11,469 nucleotides of DNA, taken from NCBI GenBank assembly GCA_023807065.1, contig JAJJLU010001031.1, positions 1-11,469 on the forward strand. Direction: 5' to 3'. A program made the translations under genes and the position numbers. The notes under the pieces are model-generated. The model was not told the DNA's origin, searched no databases, and worked only from the letters and a program-made list of their open reading frames with translations. How positions within the stretch are numbered: the first letter of the stretch is position 1; every line of letters starts with the position of its first letter. The DNA comes from Isotricha intestinalis (Eukaryota > Ciliophora > Litostomatea > Vestibuliferida > Isotrichidae). Positions 7,948 through 11,469 of the stretch are shown here, in pieces.

Positions 7948-10900
7948 ATGAAATATTTATTAATTCTTCTTTTTTCATCAATAAATAAATCCATTTCAGA
8001 TGATCTTGTTTATCTTGCAAAATAATATGTAAATTATTCCATATCCTTAAATAGCTCATATAAACATGAAATATATGCATTTAAATACGAAAAATTTTTA
8101 CCTATTCACCAAGAAATAAATTTATAGTTCAATTAGAAAATTTAAATCATCAAACAGCAACTTTATGTATTTTTAATTTGCCATAAGATTTTAGTTTAGA
8201 TTGTAAAAATAGTGTAGTTAAAGAAACTTTAGGAAATACAAATGAAATTGCATATTCAGATACAGGACAAACTATATATGAATTTAATGGTTGTTTTCGG
8301 GTTTTTGTATATGAAGAAGAATTTCTAATTGACCCAACAAAATCTTTTTATCAATATTTTTATAGTAAAACATCAATGAAAAAATGGACTTTTATAGCAG
8401 ATGGGAATTATTTTATTTATATTCAAGTAAATTCACAATTGGATAAAAAGAAATCACAAAAGTTATTTTATAACATTGTTTTAATATAATATTTAAATTG
8501 GAAAATCAATTTATAATTAATCATGTATTTAATAGTACTGCCCATAATATAACAATAAATATTTCTTATGAAGATAAGATAGCTAACATTTATTATATTC
8601 CTTAAATACCTATTGATCATTTAAAATATTTTATATGTAATATTTTAGAAGAAAATAATGAAGGATAATCTATTCCTCTTCATATTAATGAAACTTAAGG
8701 AAATCAATCTTTTTTTATTAATTTAGAATCTTATAAAATTGATCAAATAATTATTTTACAATTTAATTCTATTTTTGAAAATATTGTTTCTTTCAATGGA
8801 ATTTTTTATAAAACAAAAGATTTAGAATTTAATTCAACTTTTGAAAACAATGAAAGATATAAATTTGGTGATGATAAACCAAAAATCAATAAAAATAGTA
8901 TTGTTATTACAAAAACTCATCAAGAACAAAAAGGATATATATTACAAGTTATTTTAGAAAAATTTGAATATATATTTAGTGAGTTATTTACTATTAAATT
9001 TATTACTCGAAATTATATTTTGTCAAATATTAAAGAAATATATCCTTATGATGTAAGTAGAACTTTTATTATTACTCAATCTTCATTTCAAAATGACTCT
9101 CAATATATGATAATTTGTGCTAATAATTCCGATGTAAGGGAAAAAGTAATTCATTTTAATTCTAATTGTTTTATAGAAAATTCTTTTATTTATGTTTTAA
9201 CAAAAAGAGATGTATTAAATAATGAACTAAAATTTCAACTTTATAGAGACGGAGATGATAAATTAGATATTTATTTTGAAGTGCAAATAAGAAGTGATAT
9301 TAATATCTTTTATTATGAAAAAGACCTTTTTAATTTTGAATTAAATATAAAAAACTATTTAAAGAATAATATAATAATTTTTAAACCTTCTCTTTTTGAA
9401 AAAGGTGTTTTTTTGATTGAAAATGAAATTCAAATATTTATAAAATAAATAATATTCAATCAATAGATGATATTTTACATTTAGAAAATGGAAATTTAAT
9501 TTCACCATTTTTCTTTTATGATAACTCATCTCAAATATATTTATTAATCAAATCTTCTAAATCTTCTAGAAATATTTTTAAAAATTTTAAATCTTTTCAA
9601 ACCAAAAATTATAATGTAAAACCAATTTCAATTTCTTTTACTGAAAAAAAAAATGATGAGAATACTTATATTTTAAAAAATGATAAATGAATATAATATT
9701 ACATATCAAATTGAAATAATATATAAATATCATTCAGAAGTAAATTTGACATTTTTATCTAATAATTATATTTTAACAAATTCAAATTCAATCATTAAAA
9801 ATAAAAAAGGTAAATTATTAAATCATAATGAAGTTAAAATTAAAAGTAATAATGATAATATAATTAATATTTATTTTTCACAAAAAGTTTCAAATATTAT
9901 TTATGAATATAATAAAGATAATTTTTTTGATATTTCTAGTATTTTTCAGTTTAAGTTAAATTTAAATTTTGCAGTCATTAAAATTTATAATTTAAATAAT
10001 TCTACAATTAATTTTGGAATATATAAAAATAATGATAATATTTCAAATGATTTTTATTATTTTGAAGATTCAAGTCTTTATTTATTAAAAGAAAATGAAA
10101 GTTTATATTTAGATTTAGATAATCCATTAATTTATGGAAATAATATGAAAAATTATAAATCAATTTATTTAGTTGAGTTTTATGAATTACATTATGATTT
10201 TAAATATTATAAATTAAAAGAAATTAGTTCTATTACTGTTTATTCTTTAATATTAAACTCAGAAAATATTTATTCAATATTTAAATATAATAATAATCCT
10301 GATGAAGGAGAAGGAAAAATAATTATTGAATTTAAAAAGGATTTTGAAAAGCAAATAACATTATATGTTTATAGAGAAAAAAAATATTGATTTAACAAAT
10401 GAATTGTATTAAAAAAATAGAAATTGAAAATAGAATACAAATTGTTGATGATTCAAATATAGACTATTATGAAAAAGGAATTTTTATTTTGTTTTTTCAT
10501 CAAAAGAACAAATAGAAATTGATTTTAAAATTTATAATCCAAATGAATATTTTGAAATTTCAGAATATCTTTCATATATTAAGAGAATAATAGAAGATAA
10601 TTATGATTTTTATTTTAAAATTCCTTTAAATCTTGATTTTAAATGTTTACATTATGAATTTTATAATACTCATTCAAAAAGTTCATTTTATATAAATAAT
10701 ATTTCAATGATTGAAAATGTTCAATATTTCTCTAATGATTATGAAATTTTAAATTCAAAATATTATATTTTTGAAATATGTAATATAAAAGATGGTAATG
10801 AAAATTCTGAATTAAGTTTTTTATTTAATTTCACAAATACTTCAAAAATAAATATAATTGAAGATAAAATTGAAATAACAGTTTTATCACCTCAAATTAT

Positions 10901-11469
10901 TTTTCTTTTAAATAATATTTCAAATGAAGGAATTGGTGAAATATTTATTTTAATTTCACAAATAAATTACTTTAAATCCAAGAATAAAATTTTTTGAATC
11001 AAATAATATTAATGAAATAATGAAATCTCTTCCTAAAAATTTAAATGAATTTGAAATGGTTAATTCATCTCTTCAAGAAGGTATGAATATTTATAATTTT
11101 ACTAAGAAAAATACAAATTATGCTTCAATTGGAATGCAAATCGAGTATAATAGATATCTAACTTATAACTTTATTAAAGAAAATATAATTAGTTTAATTG
11201 AGGTTAATTATTATAGAAAATATTCAAAAAATAAATTTAAAAATTTTAAAATTACAAAATAATCTTTTATAAACAACAAAAAATTATTACTTCATTCAAC
11301 AAAAAATAATTCAATTTTCTTATTTCTAATTATTCATATGAATTAGGAATAAAATGAATTTGAGAAAATAGTCACAAAAAATATATAAATGAAAATATTT
11401 TAGGATTTCCCTTCACTAAATATTCTTATCCCACAATATTTAATTTTAATTTGAATAATAATAAAAAAA
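7948..11469 (+). pseudogene. Large secreted-protein gene broken by many frameshifts
   Basis: The ATG at 7948 begins a signal peptide (MKYLLILLFSSINKSIS). Protein-like sequence then continues to the window end, but the open frame moves repeatedly, near 8095, 8481, 9444, 9677, 10380, 10411, 10492, 10990 and 11257, and probably again near 11350. Each switch falls in or beside an A or T run. In-frame TAA codons occur at 8023, 8184, 8603, 8666 and 8696, all where Gln fits. The longest pieces are about 8480-9445 and 9680-10390. No segment at the first three shifts contains a GT-AG pair that could be a short intron. The product would exceed 1,100 residues, rich in Asn, Ile, Phe and Tyr, strand-like, with many NxS/T sites and few Cys, suggesting a surface or secreted protein. 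I recognise no family. Neighbouring genes of 1.2-1.3 kb are intact, favouring a pseudogene over general sequencing error. The gene is truncated by the window end. Confidence 0.7.

Noticed and set aside
8091..9448. Tiny introns as the cause of the frame changes in the large gene
   Set aside because: At the switches near 8095, 8481 and 9444, the interval where the change must occur has no GT followed by AG, whereas the kinase intron has clear GT and AG ends.
9020..11262. Four separate small genes at 9020-9448, 9680-10390, 10707-10997 and 11020-11262
   Set aside because: Their ATGs lie inside coding-like sequence that extends upstream in the same or a shifted frame, only the first broken piece has a signal peptide, and the spacing and composition are continuous. 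They are pieces of one broken gene.

Overview
The window looks like one end of a macronuclear chromosome of a ciliate. It opens with three perfect CCCCAAT repeats, the C-rich strand of a telomere of the C4A2-like ciliate type. It is very AT-rich, and one gene carries a 29-nt GT-AG intron. From memory, CCCCAAT telomeres are associated with rumen (entodiniomorphid) ciliates such as Entodinium; I cannot check this here. UAA and UAG appear to act as stops: three intact genes (two with complete recognisable domains) hold about 36 glutamines, all CAA or CAG, and two of them end in tandem TAA/TAG stops. This is not the Tetrahymena/Paramecium code.

Layout. 1-21 telomere. 22-207 AT-rich spacer. About 208-370 a U1 snRNA gene, recognised by its 5' splice-site-pairing end ACTTACCTGG, a stem-loop series, an Sm-like site and a perfect 3' hairpin. 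About 740-1620 degenerate coding-like pieces (+). 1781-2947 an intact Lys/Asn-rich protein of unknown function (+). About 2990-3480 a degenerate coding-like piece (-). 3815-5181 a two-exon protein kinase (+) with CIPK/SnRK3-like architecture: kinase domain, NAF-like motif and KA1-like tail. About 5440-5910 a decayed gene (-). 6370-7698 a pepsin-like type I membrane protein (-) that has lost both catalytic Asp motifs. 7948-11469 a large secreted-protein gene (+) broken by about ten frameshifts at A/T runs plus in-frame TAA codons; it runs off the window.

The genes do not form a pathway. The picture is a subtelomeric zone where a housekeeping snRNA and three intact protein genes sit among decaying gene remnants. 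The U1 5' end is complementary to the donor of the kinase intron, so the window holds both an intron and the RNA type that recognises it. Most notable are the telomere-proximal U1, the CIPK-like kinase with a natural Asp at the T-loop phosphosite, the pseudo-aspartic protease, and the multiply frameshifted 3.5-kb gene.
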